From Myroides odoratimimus (GTDB taxonomy: Bacteria; Bacteroidota; Bacteroidia; Flavobacteriales; Flavobacteriaceae): a stretch of DNA of 64,000 nucleotides. Within the stretch, counting starts at the first letter, position 1; every line of letters begins with the position of its first letter. The position numbers and the translations under genes were made by a program. Location: NCBI RefSeq assembly GCF_030326305.1, contig NZ_JACAKB010000014.1:24143-88142 (forward strand). The letters are read 5' to 3'. The notes below the pieces were generated by a model. That model was not told the origin of the DNA. It saw only the letters and a list, made by a program, of their open reading frames with translations, and did no database searches. This document shows positions 18,968 to 27,794 of this stretch, one piece after another.

Positions 18968-19957
18968 TTATTCTTCTTCCCAGTAATCACTACCAAAACC
19001 AATCTTAAGAAAATCTAATTGTTCGTTATATACAAAGTGAATGCCATGCTCACCCTCCCAATAACAATCGTTATAGTGAATAAAAACAAGCTGTTCTTCT
19101 GCATTTAATGCTATTCTTATATGATTAGGAGGAGCCACTAATTGCCATAATAATTCTCTATTCTCATTAGCTTTTTCTAATACTAAATCATTTTCATATT
19201 CTGCATCATAGTCTTGCCAAGCTACATCAAAAGAATCCCCCAAAGCGCTAATAACAGCTACATAAATCTCATTTTTATTCTTCTGCTCATATTCTTTTAT
19301 GCAGTTTACTAACCTTTCCTCTATCCCTTCTATTGCAAATAATTCTTCTGATACGGAAATACGACACCCATGATGTCTTCCCCATATTGATGAAGATACA
19401 AAACTAATACTTACCCATTCGTACACATCTTCACTATAATAAAATTCCAAATTTGAATTGAGTAACTTATACTCCGCTTTTATAGGAGTTCTACTATCAT
19501 TTAAGTCTCGTGAAACCCAATTTCCATCTACAGTAAACAGTACTGATAAATGGGTATCAAAGCCTGAAATATCAAATTTAATAGACCATTCTTCTACATC
19601 TTCATCCAATAAAACGATAATTTCCACATCTAAACAATCCCAAAGTTGCTGAGGAGATATACCTTCTACTGGTGTAGTGTAAATATATTTTTGTTCATCA
19701 AAATCATACCCCTTCTTTAGTATTAATTGATGATATAAGTAAGTAGTAAATCTTTCAAAAGTAACCTTCCATTTTACAGAAAGAACTTGTTCAACAAATG
19801 AGTCTACTTGATTAATCAACTGACTATTTTCACTTAAGAAATAACTGTCCAAAATAACATCACTAAAAATGCTATCTGCTATTTGTAGTTTATTCTCAAA
19901 CTTCCAACTTGCAAACTGAATAGGAATTAAATTCCCCAAATACTTAGAAAACGTCAT
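18968..19957 (-). CDS. Hypothetical protein, 329 residues, acidic
   Basis: I do not recognise this protein with confidence. It is strongly acidic and rich in Trp, Tyr and Phe, with no signal peptide or membrane segment. The C-terminal third (VFIHYNDCYWEGEHGIHF, then a Asp/Glu-rich tail) recalls small cytoplasmic DUF6985-type proteins sometimes found as immunity proteins, but this is only a resemblance. It is monocistronic. The neighbours (glutaminyl cyclase, DUF2461) do not suggest a role. Confidence 0.55.
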   Translation of the reverse strand: MTFSKYLGNLIPIQFASWKFENKLQIADSIFSDVILDSYFLSENSQLINQVDSFVEQVLSVKWKVTFERFTTYLYHQLILKKGYDFDEQKYIYTTPVEGISPQQLWDCLDVEIIVLLDEDVEEWSIKFDISGFDTHLSVLFTVDGNWVSRDLNDSRTPIKAEYKLLNSNLEFYYSEDVYEWVSISFVSSSIWGRHHGCRISVSEELFAIEGIEERLVNCIKEYEQKNKNEIYVAVISALGDSFDVAWQDYDAEYENDLVLEKANENRELLWQLVAPPNHIRIALNAEEQLVFIHYNDCYWEGEHGIHFVYNEQLDFLKIGFGSDYWEEE

Positions 19958-20035
19958 ATACTATTGATTAATATGATAGACTAAACGGTTTTACAAAAAA
20001 ACATCCTCACAAAAAAACACCTTCACAAAAATCCT

Positions 20036-20710
20036 CTACTCATACAGACTCACCCCATTCACATCAGTAGTCAGTACATCTGACATATAGTCAAATAATG
20101 GTCTCATCGCTATAAATGTCTTGATCACCTCCTCTTTAAAGTTAGGCGCTAATACCTCTTTATCCGTAAAAGAACGCATCACAAGATACTGCTTCTTGCG
20201 CAATAAATCGATAGCAGGATGCTCCTTGTCAAATCCCTTAGGAACAGTCTTTAGCTCCTCCCCTTGTAGTTCTCCGAAGTACTTCTGAAATTGCTCCTCT
20301 GCTATAATCTCACGAAGTTCACTATCATCCATAGCGATCTCCTTGCGGATGCGCAGTAAGTCTTCCTTATTAGGCTCCCAAAAGCCACCCCCTACAAAAC
20401 TGCGTCCTGGTTCTATATTTACATAATATCCTCCTCTAAGCAGCGGCTTAGTACGTCCTAAGTGCAGTCCAAAATAAGTCTTATAAGGTGTTTTGTCCTT
20501 AGAGAAGCGTACATCTCTATAGATACGGTGTACGTGTAATAGGTCTATACTATCGTGCTGTAACATCTCATCGTGCACTACTTTAAAGAAAGCCTTCACC
20601 TCAGCGAATAGCTTATCGAATTCTGGCTTATGATCTGCAAACCAAGGTTTATTATTATTCTGACTTAACGTCACTAAGAAATCTATATGTTCTTTTTTTA
20701 ACTGTTTCAT
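20036..20710 (-). CDS. DUF2461 domain protein
   Basis: A 224-residue member of the DUF2461 (TIGR02453) family. Characteristic stretches are NNNKPWFADHKPEF near the N-terminus, HRIYRDVRFSKDKTPYKT in the middle, and GGYYVNIEPGRSFVGGGFW. Members are widespread, cytoplasmic and of unknown biochemical function. The start codon overlaps the stop of the upstream glycosylase gene by four bases (ATGA), so the two are translationally coupled. Confidence 0.85.
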   Translation of the reverse strand: MKQLKKEHIDFLVTLSQNNNKPWFADHKPEFDKLFAEVKAFFKVVHDEMLQHDSIDLLHVHRIYRDVRFSKDKTPYKTYFGLHLGRTKPLLRGGYYVNIEPGRSFVGGGFWEPNKEDLLRIRKEIAMDDSELREIIAEEQFQKYFGELQGEELKTVPKGFDKEHPAIDLLRKKQYLVMRSFTDKEVLAPNFKEEVIKTFIAMRPLFDYMSDVLTTDVNGVSLYE

Positions 20711-21204
20711 ACTTTATGTTTTAATTCTTGCCAATGAGCTAATTTTTCTTCAAAACTCATCTGTGCATTTGCCCCACTCGGCGAAGGTAAAGTTAGTAAA
20801 GATACTCCCTCTATCTGCCCTATGTATTTGTCAAAATATTGCCTTGCCTTTTGACTGGAGAATACGATTGTATCGATATGGGGATATTCCATCAGTAATC
20901 CCTTGATATCATTAGCTTTTTCTGCGATAATATCACTGTCTAAGCTACTCTTGCGCTCACAAGACTGCAAGACATCCCATAAGGCAATTCTATTTCGCTG
21001 AAGCAAATCGAGCTTATCCATATACACATCGCTATACTCTTCTCGAAAAACACTAAATAATATCTTCCAAAACACATTCTGCTTATTGCCGTAATACTCC
21101 TGAAAGTCTAACGATTTAATACTCGGCATCGTACCCAATATCAATACTTTAGCTTCATCAAACACCACAGGTTTAAAAGAATGTATTCTACCCACTTCAC
21201 TCAT
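20707..21204 (-). CDS. Family 6 uracil/hypoxanthine-DNA glycosylase
   Basis: A 165-residue member of the UDG superfamily, closest in pattern to the DNA-deoxyinosine glycosylase (HDG, family 6) group. It shows LILGTMPSIKSLDFQEYYGNK followed by QNVFW, with the catalytic Asn expected in the NKQN region, and TLPSPSGANA near the C-terminus. It should excise deaminated bases, chiefly hypoxanthine or uracil, to start base excision repair. It is first gene of a two-gene operon with the DUF2461 gene. Confidence 0.85.
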   Translation of the reverse strand: MSEVGRIHSFKPVVFDEAKVLILGTMPSIKSLDFQEYYGNKQNVFWKILFSVFREEYSDVYMDKLDLLQRNRIALWDVLQSCERKSSLDSDIIAEKANDIKGLLMEYPHIDTIVFSSQKARQYFDKYIGQIEGVSLLTLPSPSGANAQMSFEEKLAHWQELKHKV

Positions 21205-21864
21205 ATCCCAAAGATATTAATTTTTATCTCAACGAAATAGCTATCAATTCTTTGCTGCTTATTTTGCTATAATTTAGAACAATCCCCTAAGCTTCATTTT
21301 ATTTAAAAATTGTTTTAGAGCTCACTCCCTATTTTTGATAAGCCCAGTATTCCTTCTACAACAACACACTAAAAAAAGCATCTCATTTTTTTTATTTTTC
21401 ACTAAAAAAGCGTTCTAAAAATGGCTCTTAAATATTCTATTTACTCACTTTTTTACAAAAACAGCCTAAAAACAGCTTCTATCACATTAATATTTTAAAA
21501 AAGAGGTGCATTTTTTTTAGCACCAAAAAACAACTAAAACATTATATAACAACATATTAAACCAAAACAATATAAAATCTATGAAAACATAAAACAGCTC
21601 TTAACCCTAGTGAATACAAGCCTTGTTTTGATTTCCTTCGACAATACATGGACAATAACCCGAGAATGGTGGACTAGAGAGGTTGTTTGTCCAAGAATTG
21701 TTCTTTTACTCTCCTGCTATTCTCCTTTTATTAAAATTTAAAATACATTGAAGATTCTATCTAAACTGAAATAGAATAATATCCACATAAAAACTATGTA
21801 GTACCAAGAGTGTTTTTAAGTTTACTCCTAAAAGAATGAATATATTTCCCTCTAAACTGAGTGC
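21205..21864. other. Long intergenic region with a GC-richer structured island
   Basis: 660 bases without a supported gene. Most is extremely AT-rich. A weak hairpin (GGTGC...GCACC, 21505-21524) is present. The stretch 21605-21720 is clearly less AT-rich than its surroundings and contains a long imperfect inverted repeat, TGGACAATAACC (21649-21660) with GGTTGTTTGTCCA (21681-21693). This could be a structured RNA or a relic of a lost gene. No start codon with a convincing ORF was found there. Confidence 0.35.
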
Positions 21865-22686
21865 TTATAGATGTGCTTGTCTATACGCTAAGGGAGATAG
21901 ACCTGTAGATTTTTTAAAATAACGACAGAAGCTAGTCGCATCTAAGAAATGAAGCTCTTCAGCTATGGTGTAGATAGGTTTATCCGTTGCTATAAGGTAA
22001 GACTGCGCTTGAGTGAGTACAAGCTCATTAATAATCGCAGATACCGTCTTACCCGTCTGCCTGCGTACCAAAGTCGTTAAGTACTTAGGAGTGAGCTTTA
22101 ATTGATCAGCATAAAACTGTACTTTGCGCTCAGCTAAATAATGCTGATGAACCAAATTATAGAGCCTAAAAACAGTTGTTTCTTTCTTAGAACTTGGCTT
22201 CAGATTCACCTCATCTTGTTCATAGAATCGGTTGATATGAGCAATTAAAGAATACAATAAATACTTCATCGCATCAGGATAAAACACAGATGTATCTGTA
22301 TTGCAATTAGTCAATAACAACTGATAGTAATCGATGAACACGCACTGATCACCTGCATCCAGATGAATAATAGGGTGTCTCACCAATTCGTTTAAAAACT
22401 GATAATTAGTTGGTAGAATAAGATCCTTTATACTATCCAGATCAAATAGCACACATAGATACTTCCCCTTGCTTTCTGTAGTAGGAATAGAGAACAAACG
22501 CTGGGGAAACACAGTCAATAGAGAACCTGCAGAGAAATCTTCTATTCGATTGTCTACTTTAAGCTCATTACTTCCCTCCATACAATAAGATAGCAGTATT
22601 CCTTTCTCTCTATATGTAGTAGTAGAGAATAAAGAAGGAATAATACGATCCGATGTGATAATCTGAATAGGAAAGTGCTGACTCAT
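21865..22686 (-). CDS. AraC family transcriptional regulator
   Basis: A 273-residue regulator with an N-terminal cupin-like sensing domain and a C-terminal double helix-turn-helix (QLKLTPKYLTTLVRRQTGKT, then TIAEELHFLDATSFCRYFKK and GLSPLAYRQ). The frame could begin one codon earlier at a GTG (22689), but the ATG at 22686 is preferred. It is divergent from the GNAT gene at 22808, with 121 bases between them, which suggests that it may control that gene. The ligand is unknown. Confidence 0.88.
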   Translation of the reverse strand: MSQHFPIQIITSDRIIPSLFSTTTYREKGILLSYCMEGSNELKVDNRIEDFSAGSLLTVFPQRLFSIPTTESKGKYLCVLFDLDSIKDLILPTNYQFLNELVRHPIIHLDAGDQCVFIDYYQLLLTNCNTDTSVFYPDAMKYLLYSLIAHINRFYEQDEVNLKPSSKKETTVFRLYNLVHQHYLAERKVQFYADQLKLTPKYLTTLVRRQTGKTVSAIINELVLTQAQSYLIATDKPIYTIAEELHFLDATSFCRYFKKSTGLSPLAYRQAHL

Positions 22687-22807
22687 CACGCTGTAGTTAA
22701 TAAGTCAAAGTTAACAATAAAAACAACTTCTTGCACATTTATAAAACAATACTGTCAATAGATAAACAAGGTCTTATTCAGAACTTTGCTCCAAATAAAT
22801 AAGAACT

Positions 22808-23731
22808 ATGATCAGCAAATCAGTAAGTATAAAAGGAACTCCTTATACCCTATATATCAACTATCAAGATGATAAACAAAAACGAAAAGAGTTCAATCGA
22901 ATGTGTCAGGAAGTATGGGAGTTTGATTTTGAAGCCTTTTACCAATCGGGATACTGGGGAGAGGAGTGTATACTATTTTCTTTATTCCAAGAAGATAAGA
23001 TAGTCGCACATACAACTTTAAGCCTATTCGAAATAACGAAAGAAAATAAAACGTACAAGGCAGGACAATTAGGCACTGTGATGACAGACTCTACCTATCA
23101 AAACAAAGGGTTGTCAAGGTTCTTATTAGAATATATAGAAGTAGCATATAGAGATATCGTAACAGGCTACTTCTTGTTTGCAAATAATACAGTACTGGAC
23201 TTCTATCCAAAATTTGGTTATGTGCCTGTAGAAGAGTATCAAGCTACAATAAAGGTGAATACCAAATATTCTCCTCTATCGAGTTTAGAGAAATTAGATT
23301 TAGACACCCCTGCATCGCTTGCTTTATTTGAAGAATATGTCAAAAGTGGTTATACCTATAATAGATTGATTACTAAAAATGTAGGCTTAGCTTTCTTTTA
23401 TTGTTATGCAGACTACGACTTCAGTTTTAAAAACGCTATTTATTACAGCAAAGCACTGGATACCATCATCATCTATGAACAAGAAGAAAGTGAACTGACA
23501 ATCTATTCTATTTATCAAAGAGATCACCATGTCAAACAACTCGATGCAATAATAGATGCATGCTGTACAGCAGAGACGCAGACTATCAATTTTGCATTTA
23601 GCCCTGAGGCAGAACAAGCTACTTATAGCTTATATAAAGAAGGTGACGATATTACACTCATGGTGACAAAAGAGCTAATAGACTTATTCTCTGATCAGAA
23701 GACTATGGTAGCTTCACTATCCCATACATAA
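22808..23731 (+). CDS. GNAT family N-acetyltransferase
   Basis: A 307-residue protein. The N-terminal half has the GNAT fold with the acetyl-CoA-binding segment GQLGTVMTDSTYQNKGLSRF, in which QNKGLS fills the Q/RxxGxG/A position, followed by FLFANNTVLDFYPKFGY, the usual motif B. The C-terminal half is an additional domain without known motif. Substrate unknown. It is divergent from an AraC regulator and ends in a terminator shared with pdxY. Confidence 0.82.
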   Translation: MISKSVSIKGTPYTLYINYQDDKQKRKEFNRMCQEVWEFDFEAFYQSGYWGEECILFSLFQEDKIVAHTTLSLFEITKENKTYKAGQLGTVMTDSTYQNKGLSRFLLEYIEVAYRDIVTGYFLFANNTVLDFYPKFGYVPVEEYQATIKVNTKYSPLSSLEKLDLDTPASLALFEEYVKSGYTYNRLITKNVGLAFFYCYADYDFSFKNAIYYSKALDTIIIYEQEESELTIYSIYQRDHHVKQLDAIIDACCTAETQTINFAFSPEAEQATYSLYKEGDDITLMVTKELIDLFSDQKTMVASLSHT

Positions 23732-23754
23732 ATGCTGAATATTCAGAGTTCAAT

Positions 23755-23790
23755 AAAAAAGGCAGTACGAAAACTTATCTTACTGCCTTT
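23755..23790. terminator. Bidirectional terminator
   Basis: The arms AAAAAAGGCAGTA and TACTGCCTTT lie between the convergent GNAT and pyridoxal kinase genes. Confidence 0.8.
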
Positions 23791-23795
23791 CTGTT

Positions 23796-24653
23796 TTATT
23801 TATACTTTACTGCAAGAACATCTTGTGCTTGTAAGATAGCCATCGCATTCATCTCTTTCAATCCATGAAGGTGAACATATCGCAATACTTCTGATAAGAA
23901 GTTCATACTTGTCTGTATAGCTTCTTCTATCGTACGACCCTTCGTTAGCTGTGCAGAAAGTGTTCCCGTAAACAAATCGCCTGTTCCCACCACTTCTACA
24001 GGTATATTATCAGCATAGAAATGAGTCAACTTACCTTGATTTATCAAGATGACTTCTACTTGGTGATTTATATTCTCTTTCATTTCGGCTGTAGTCAAAA
24101 CAATGATTTTAGAAGACAATACCTCATCCGCCTGTACAGCTGTCATCAATTCTTGCTCATTCGTTATACGCTTTCCTAAAAGGTATTCTAATTCAAAGTG
24201 ATTAGGTGTCAAGATATCACTTAACGTTAATAATCGTTCTTTAGAATAATCTGCCTGTTCTTTGGGGATATACAGCCCATCTGTACGCGTATCGCCAAAT
24301 ACGGGATCATAGATATAAGTAATACTATGCTGGGCTTTTAGCTGCTTTATGAACTGTGCCGTAGCATCTATTATCTCTTTGCTCTTTAAGTATCCACTTA
24401 CAACATACTGTGTAAGCTGTGCGGTGTTAATTTCTAATACTCCACGTGCCAGTTTATCGAATAATTCTTTAGGCACTGCTTCTCCATAATAAACAGGCTT
24501 GTCTGTGTGACTTGATAAAAGAATGGTAGGCATCGCTACGCAATTAATTCCGTGAAGCTGTATAGCAAAACTGGCTGAGTTATTCCCCACATACCCTGTA
24601 GATACAGTACTCTGTATGGATATAATATGAGGTTCTATTGTATTATTTGTCAT
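23796..24653 (-). CDS. pdxY: Pyridoxal/pyridoxamine kinase
   Basis: A ribokinase-superfamily kinase of about 285 residues for vitamin B6 salvage. Motifs: ISIQSTVSTGYVGNNSA at the N-terminus (substrate binding), YIYDPVFGD, the ILTPNHFELEYL segment that PdxY/PdxK proteins share, and the anion-hole/base motif VGTGDLFTG. The frame extends to a GTG at 24674, but the ATG at 24653 gives the usual N-terminus and is chosen. It phosphorylates pyridoxal or pyridoxine using ATP in the cytoplasm. PdxY and PdxK cannot be separated by eye. Confidence 0.86.
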   Translation of the reverse strand: MTNNTIEPHIISIQSTVSTGYVGNNSASFAIQLHGINCVAMPTILLSSHTDKPVYYGEAVPKELFDKLARGVLEINTAQLTQYVVSGYLKSKEIIDATAQFIKQLKAQHSITYIYDPVFGDTRTDGLYIPKEQADYSKERLLTLSDILTPNHFELEYLLGKRITNEQELMTAVQADEVLSSKIIVLTTAEMKENINHQVEVILINQGKLTHFYADNIPVEVVGTGDLFTGTLSAQLTKGRTIEEAIQTSMNFLSEVLRYVHLHGLKEMNAMAILQAQDVLAVKYK

Positions 24654-24815
24654 GATAATGAAATGAGAAAACACTTCTATACTCTTACTTATTTACTTCT
24701 ATAAGACAAGGAGAATATACAACTGTACTTCTTAAATTATTTCTTACAAAAATACAACTATAATCAGCAAGCGAGATAGTCCAGTTTAAAGAAAATTAAT
24801 TAAACCTAGAATCGT

Positions 24816-24961
24816 GATAGACAGATAAACGAAAAGTAATTATACAAAATAGCTCTGAATTAGTGATACAAGTATACTATAGTATGGTTGTAGAGCTAAT
24901 GAAAGAGATATGAAGTAGAATTGCTTTGTAATATTTGGCTAACGCTTATTCTGGGTTAAAA
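24816..24961 (+). repeat. Dispersed intergenic repeat, copy A
   Basis: About 145 bases, related to 41041-41187. Shared blocks include ATAAACGAAA, AATTATAC, AAATAGCT, TATAG and GAGCTAAT in the same order, with the first 50 bases best conserved. It lies between genes and has no ORF. It probably belongs to a genome-wide family. Confidence 0.55.
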
Positions 24962-24971
24962 TAATACCAAT

Positions 24972-24998
24972 AAAAAAGCAGACTATAGTCTGCTTGAT
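24972..24998 (-). terminator. Terminator of the PRISE-type reductase gene
   Basis: The palindrome AAGCAGACTATAGTCTGCTT is flanked by an A run, which is a T run in the leftward direction. Confidence 0.7.
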
Positions 24999-25004
24999 TC
25001 TATC

Positions 25005-26072
25005 TTATGGTATAAAGCGTTCTGCTATTAACTGTTCAAATAATTCTATGAAAGAGTCTTTTGTCGGTTTAAAAGCAGTAAAACCTAACTTTCTACTTTT
25101 AGACATATCAGTAATTACTTCTATTGGACGACCTAAATCAGCATCCGTATGCCAAGGAGAAACTAAGGTATCTAAATCCAAAGCTTGCAGTTTATGCTTC
25201 GCTATAATAGTCTGCCATACCTCACTCTTCTGTAACAAGGTTGCTTCTAATGGTCTGATCGTATCCTTATACCCTTCAAAAGGTATGTCAAAATAATTAG
25301 CGATCTCTTCCCATAACCACTTCCATCTAAACACATCTCCATTGGTAACATTGAAGGCTTGATTCTTAGCTATATCAGTAGTGGATGCCCATACCAACTG
25401 TTTTGCTAATACACTTACATCTGTTACATCTGACACCCCATTCCACTGTGCTTCTGATCCTGGCCAAACCATAGGAAGTCCCTCTTCCTTACAGATACTC
25501 GCATACACAGCAAGTGTAATCCCCATATTCATCAGATTACCTACTACATGACCTATTAGTGTATGAGGTCTATGTACACTCCAAGTAAAACCGTCGCGCT
25601 CAGATGCTTTATACACCTCATCTTCTTGAGCGTAATAGAAATTCTCTAAATCTAAACGAGGGTGTTCTTCTCTAACAGGGGTAATGGGCAATATACCAGA
25701 CTTCACATAAGATTCAAAAGGGCCTAAATAATGTTTTAATCCAGTCACTAAGGCTACGTGCTTTACACTCTGTTTAGGAGATAATACATCAAGTAAATTC
25801 CTAACTAAAGTAGCATTGACCATGATATTCTCAGCCTCTGTGTCCTTACGCATCCATGTGGTAAAGTAAACATGAGTAGGAGCTATATCTTGTAAGGCTA
25901 TAGCTAAACCTTCTGTGTCTAATAAGTCCGCAGCAATGGGAATGACTCCATCTACTACGCCTTTTGGATTTCGCGCTAATCCATATACAGTCCAATTTTG
26001 AGCGATAAGCTCCTTTGCCAAGTTACTACCAGCGATACCACTAACGCCAACTACTAATGCTATGTTCTTCAT
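25005..26072 (-). CDS. SDR family oxidoreductase of the PRISE (progesterone 5-beta-reductase/iridoid synthase-like) type
   Basis: A 355-residue extended short-chain dehydrogenase. It has the nucleotide-binding VVGVSGIAGSNLAKEL with YGLARNP after beta-2, VYFTTWMR, ALVTGLKHYLGPF with the PRISE-type catalytic Lys, and the family signature ENFYYAQED in place of the classical YxxxK. WSVHRPHTLIGH follows. PRISE enzymes reduce activated C=C bonds of enones with NADPH; the bacterial substrate is unknown. It lies 90 bases downstream of the Crp/Fnr gene on the same strand and may be regulated by it. Confidence 0.85.
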   Translation of the reverse strand: MKNIALVVGVSGIAGSNLAKELIAQNWTVYGLARNPKGVVDGVIPIAADLLDTEGLAIALQDIAPTHVYFTTWMRKDTEAENIMVNATLVRNLLDVLSPKQSVKHVALVTGLKHYLGPFESYVKSGILPITPVREEHPRLDLENFYYAQEDEVYKASERDGFTWSVHRPHTLIGHVVGNLMNMGITLAVYASICKEEGLPMVWPGSEAQWNGVSDVTDVSVLAKQLVWASTTDIAKNQAFNVTNGDVFRWKWLWEEIANYFDIPFEGYKDTIRPLEATLLQKSEVWQTIIAKHKLQALDLDTLVSPWHTDADLGRPIEVITDMSKSRKLGFTAFKPTKDSFIELFEQLIAERFIP

Positions 26073-26162
26073 ATTTTATTTCTTTGAATACAAAGCTAAA
26101 GCAAGTAAAAAAGCTGTGCATTGACCTAAAATAAGGCTTTCTATTGATCTAAATCAAGTAGT

Positions 26163-26735
26163 TTACTTCATTTTTTTCTTTATGCGGCTAACCGTTTCTG
26201 GAGTCAGTCCAAGATATGAAGCTAAGAGGTGTTGAGGAATACGATTGACTAAATCTGGATAACAAGTAATAATCTGAGCATATTTTTCCTCTGCATTATA
26301 GGCTATATTACTCAATATACGCCTATCTTTATTCGCTAAGCTACGCTCATACAGTATTCTGAAGTAGTTACTCATTACTGGCATATCTATCATTAACTGA
26401 TCATATTGCTCTTTTGAAATTAACAAAAGCTCTACATCTTCGATCGCATCAATATTTAGTACACCTTTTTCACCTGTAAAGAAACTATAGGAATCCGCCA
26501 TCCACCAGCCTTCCCAACCAATAAAGTTGATATTTTCTATTCCTCTTTCATCTATCACATAAGACTTCAGTACTCCTTGCACTACAAAAGCCATATACTT
26601 ACACACCTCTCCTTCTTGTAGCAAATACTGTCTTTTGCGCAATTTTTTAGAAGTAAAATAATCTTGTAATCGCACTGTCTCATCTGCAGTTAACTGTACT
26701 TTCTCTTGAATGTGTTGAATGAGTATGTCAAACAT
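26163..26735 (-). CDS. Crp/Fnr family transcriptional regulator
   Basis: A 190-residue regulator with an N-terminal cyclic-nucleotide-binding-like beta-roll (LLQEGEVCKYMAFVVQGVLKSYVID) and a short C-terminal helix-turn-helix (QHLLASYLGLTPETVSRIKK). It has no cysteine cluster of the Fnr type. It belongs to the common Bacteroidota group of small Crp-like regulators. Effector unknown; the next gene downstream is the PRISE-type reductase. Confidence 0.87.
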   Translation of the reverse strand: MFDILIQHIQEKVQLTADETVRLQDYFTSKKLRKRQYLLQEGEVCKYMAFVVQGVLKSYVIDERGIENINFIGWEGWWMADSYSFFTGEKGVLNIDAIEDVELLLISKEQYDQLMIDMPVMSNYFRILYERSLANKDRRILSNIAYNAEEKYAQIITCYPDLVNRIPQHLLASYLGLTPETVSRIKKKMK

Positions 26736-26816
26736 AATAAGTTGTAAAATATCCTATCTACAAAAATAAGCAATTGAAAAGCGAAATGTTTACCTTTAGG
26801 TCTTCATTATAACATT

Positions 26817-27191
26817 ATGCCGATTATATCTCAACAAAACTTACTTATTCCTTATCCTCAAAAAGTAGCACTCTCTATACAGTTTGACTACGCTATCGTA
26901 GATATACACAACAGTTTTGATTACTTAGAGGAACTCTGGGATGATATTGTTTTGACGATTACAAATGCTTTTAATGATAGAGGAATTACAATCTTAGAAG
27001 GTACAACCAATATCAATGAGGATTATACTGTTATCAGCTATGAAGTGGTCGTTTTAGTCACACCTCCTTATATAGACTTTTCCTTCGTTTTTGATAATTT
27101 GTATGATGTTGACTTACCTAGTGCATTTCTAATAAGTACTCCTAATTATTACGACAAGGAGATAAAAGACATTTTACTACAAACAAAATAA
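26817..27191 (+). CDS. Hypothetical protein, 124 residues
   Basis: I do not recognise this protein. It is acidic, probably a small alpha/beta cytoplasmic protein (DYAIVDIHNSFDYLEELWDD; YTVISYEVVVLVTPPYIDF). It is two bases upstream of the GNAT gene at 27194 and very likely co-transcribed. It starts divergently from the Crp/Fnr regulator, 81 bases away. Confidence 0.6.
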   Translation: MPIISQQNLLIPYPQKVALSIQFDYAIVDIHNSFDYLEELWDDIVLTITNAFNDRGITILEGTTNINEDYTVISYEVVVLVTPPYIDFSFVFDNLYDVDLPSAFLISTPNYYDKEIKDILLQTK

Positions 27192-27193
27192 CG

Positions 27194-27682
27194 ATGATAA
27201 AACCAATTGATAGTACCGACTTACCCCAGACTTTACAAGTATTAGAAGAAGTAAAACAATATATGCTCAGCCAAGGTATTGACCAATGGGATGAATCTTA
27301 TCCTAATGTCGATACGATAGCAACCGATATAGAGAAAAAACAAGCTTATACCTATGTAGAACAAGGTGAAGTACTTGCCTATATGGTCTTAAACGAAGAA
27401 TATGATGTAGAATATAACGACTTACATTGGACCAGCCCTGTTCCATTTATTGTTATCCACCGATTATTTGTCAGTCCTAAGACACAAGGTAAAGGGATAT
27501 CTAGTAAGATGATTCTATTCGCAGAACAATATGCCAAAGACAACAACTATGCATCTATTCGCTTTGATGCATATACACTAAATACTACTGCTAATGCGGT
27601 ATACACTAAAAAAGGATATCAATTAGTAGGTACAGTTCAGTTTAGAAAAGGGGTGTTTAATTGTTATGAGAAAACACTATAG
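27194..27682 (+). CDS. GNAT family N-acetyltransferase
   Basis: A 162-residue single-domain GNAT protein. It shows VIHRLFVSPKTQGKGISSKM with the acetyl-CoA loop QGKGIS, then IRFDAYTLNTTANAVYTKKGY and a terminal GTVQF. Substrate unknown. It is the second gene of a two-gene unit with the preceding hypothetical gene and is followed by a bidirectional terminator. Confidence 0.85.
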   Translation: MIKPIDSTDLPQTLQVLEEVKQYMLSQGIDQWDESYPNVDTIATDIEKKQAYTYVEQGEVLAYMVLNEEYDVEYNDLHWTSPVPFIVIHRLFVSPKTQGKGISSKMILFAEQYAKDNNYASIRFDAYTLNTTANAVYTKKGYQLVGTVQFRKGVFNCYEKTL

Positions 27683-27739
27683 TAAACACTAAAAAGTTAA
27701 TTACACTCAGAATCAACTTCTATATTTCAAGTACAAACA

Positions 27740-27770
27740 AAAAAACCGAGCCTTTACAGACTCGGTTTCT
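27740..27770. terminator. Bidirectional terminator
   Basis: The stem AAACCGAG / CTCGGTTT with A and T runs on either side lies between the convergent GNAT and dnaK genes. Confidence 0.8.
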
Positions 27771-27794
27771 CTCTTTATAACTATATAAGTGGGT

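Larger units (their letters stand above)
24675..25004. other. Intergenic region containing copy A of a dispersed repeat
   Basis: 330 bases between pdxY and the PRISE-type reductase gene. It holds the dispersed repeat copy (24816-24961) and a terminator (24972-24998), both listed separately. No gene was seen. Confidence 0.5.

Noticed and set aside
21600-21675. Short protein fragment in the intergenic island
   Set aside because: Open frames are under 30 codons without a good start codon, and no family could be recognised.
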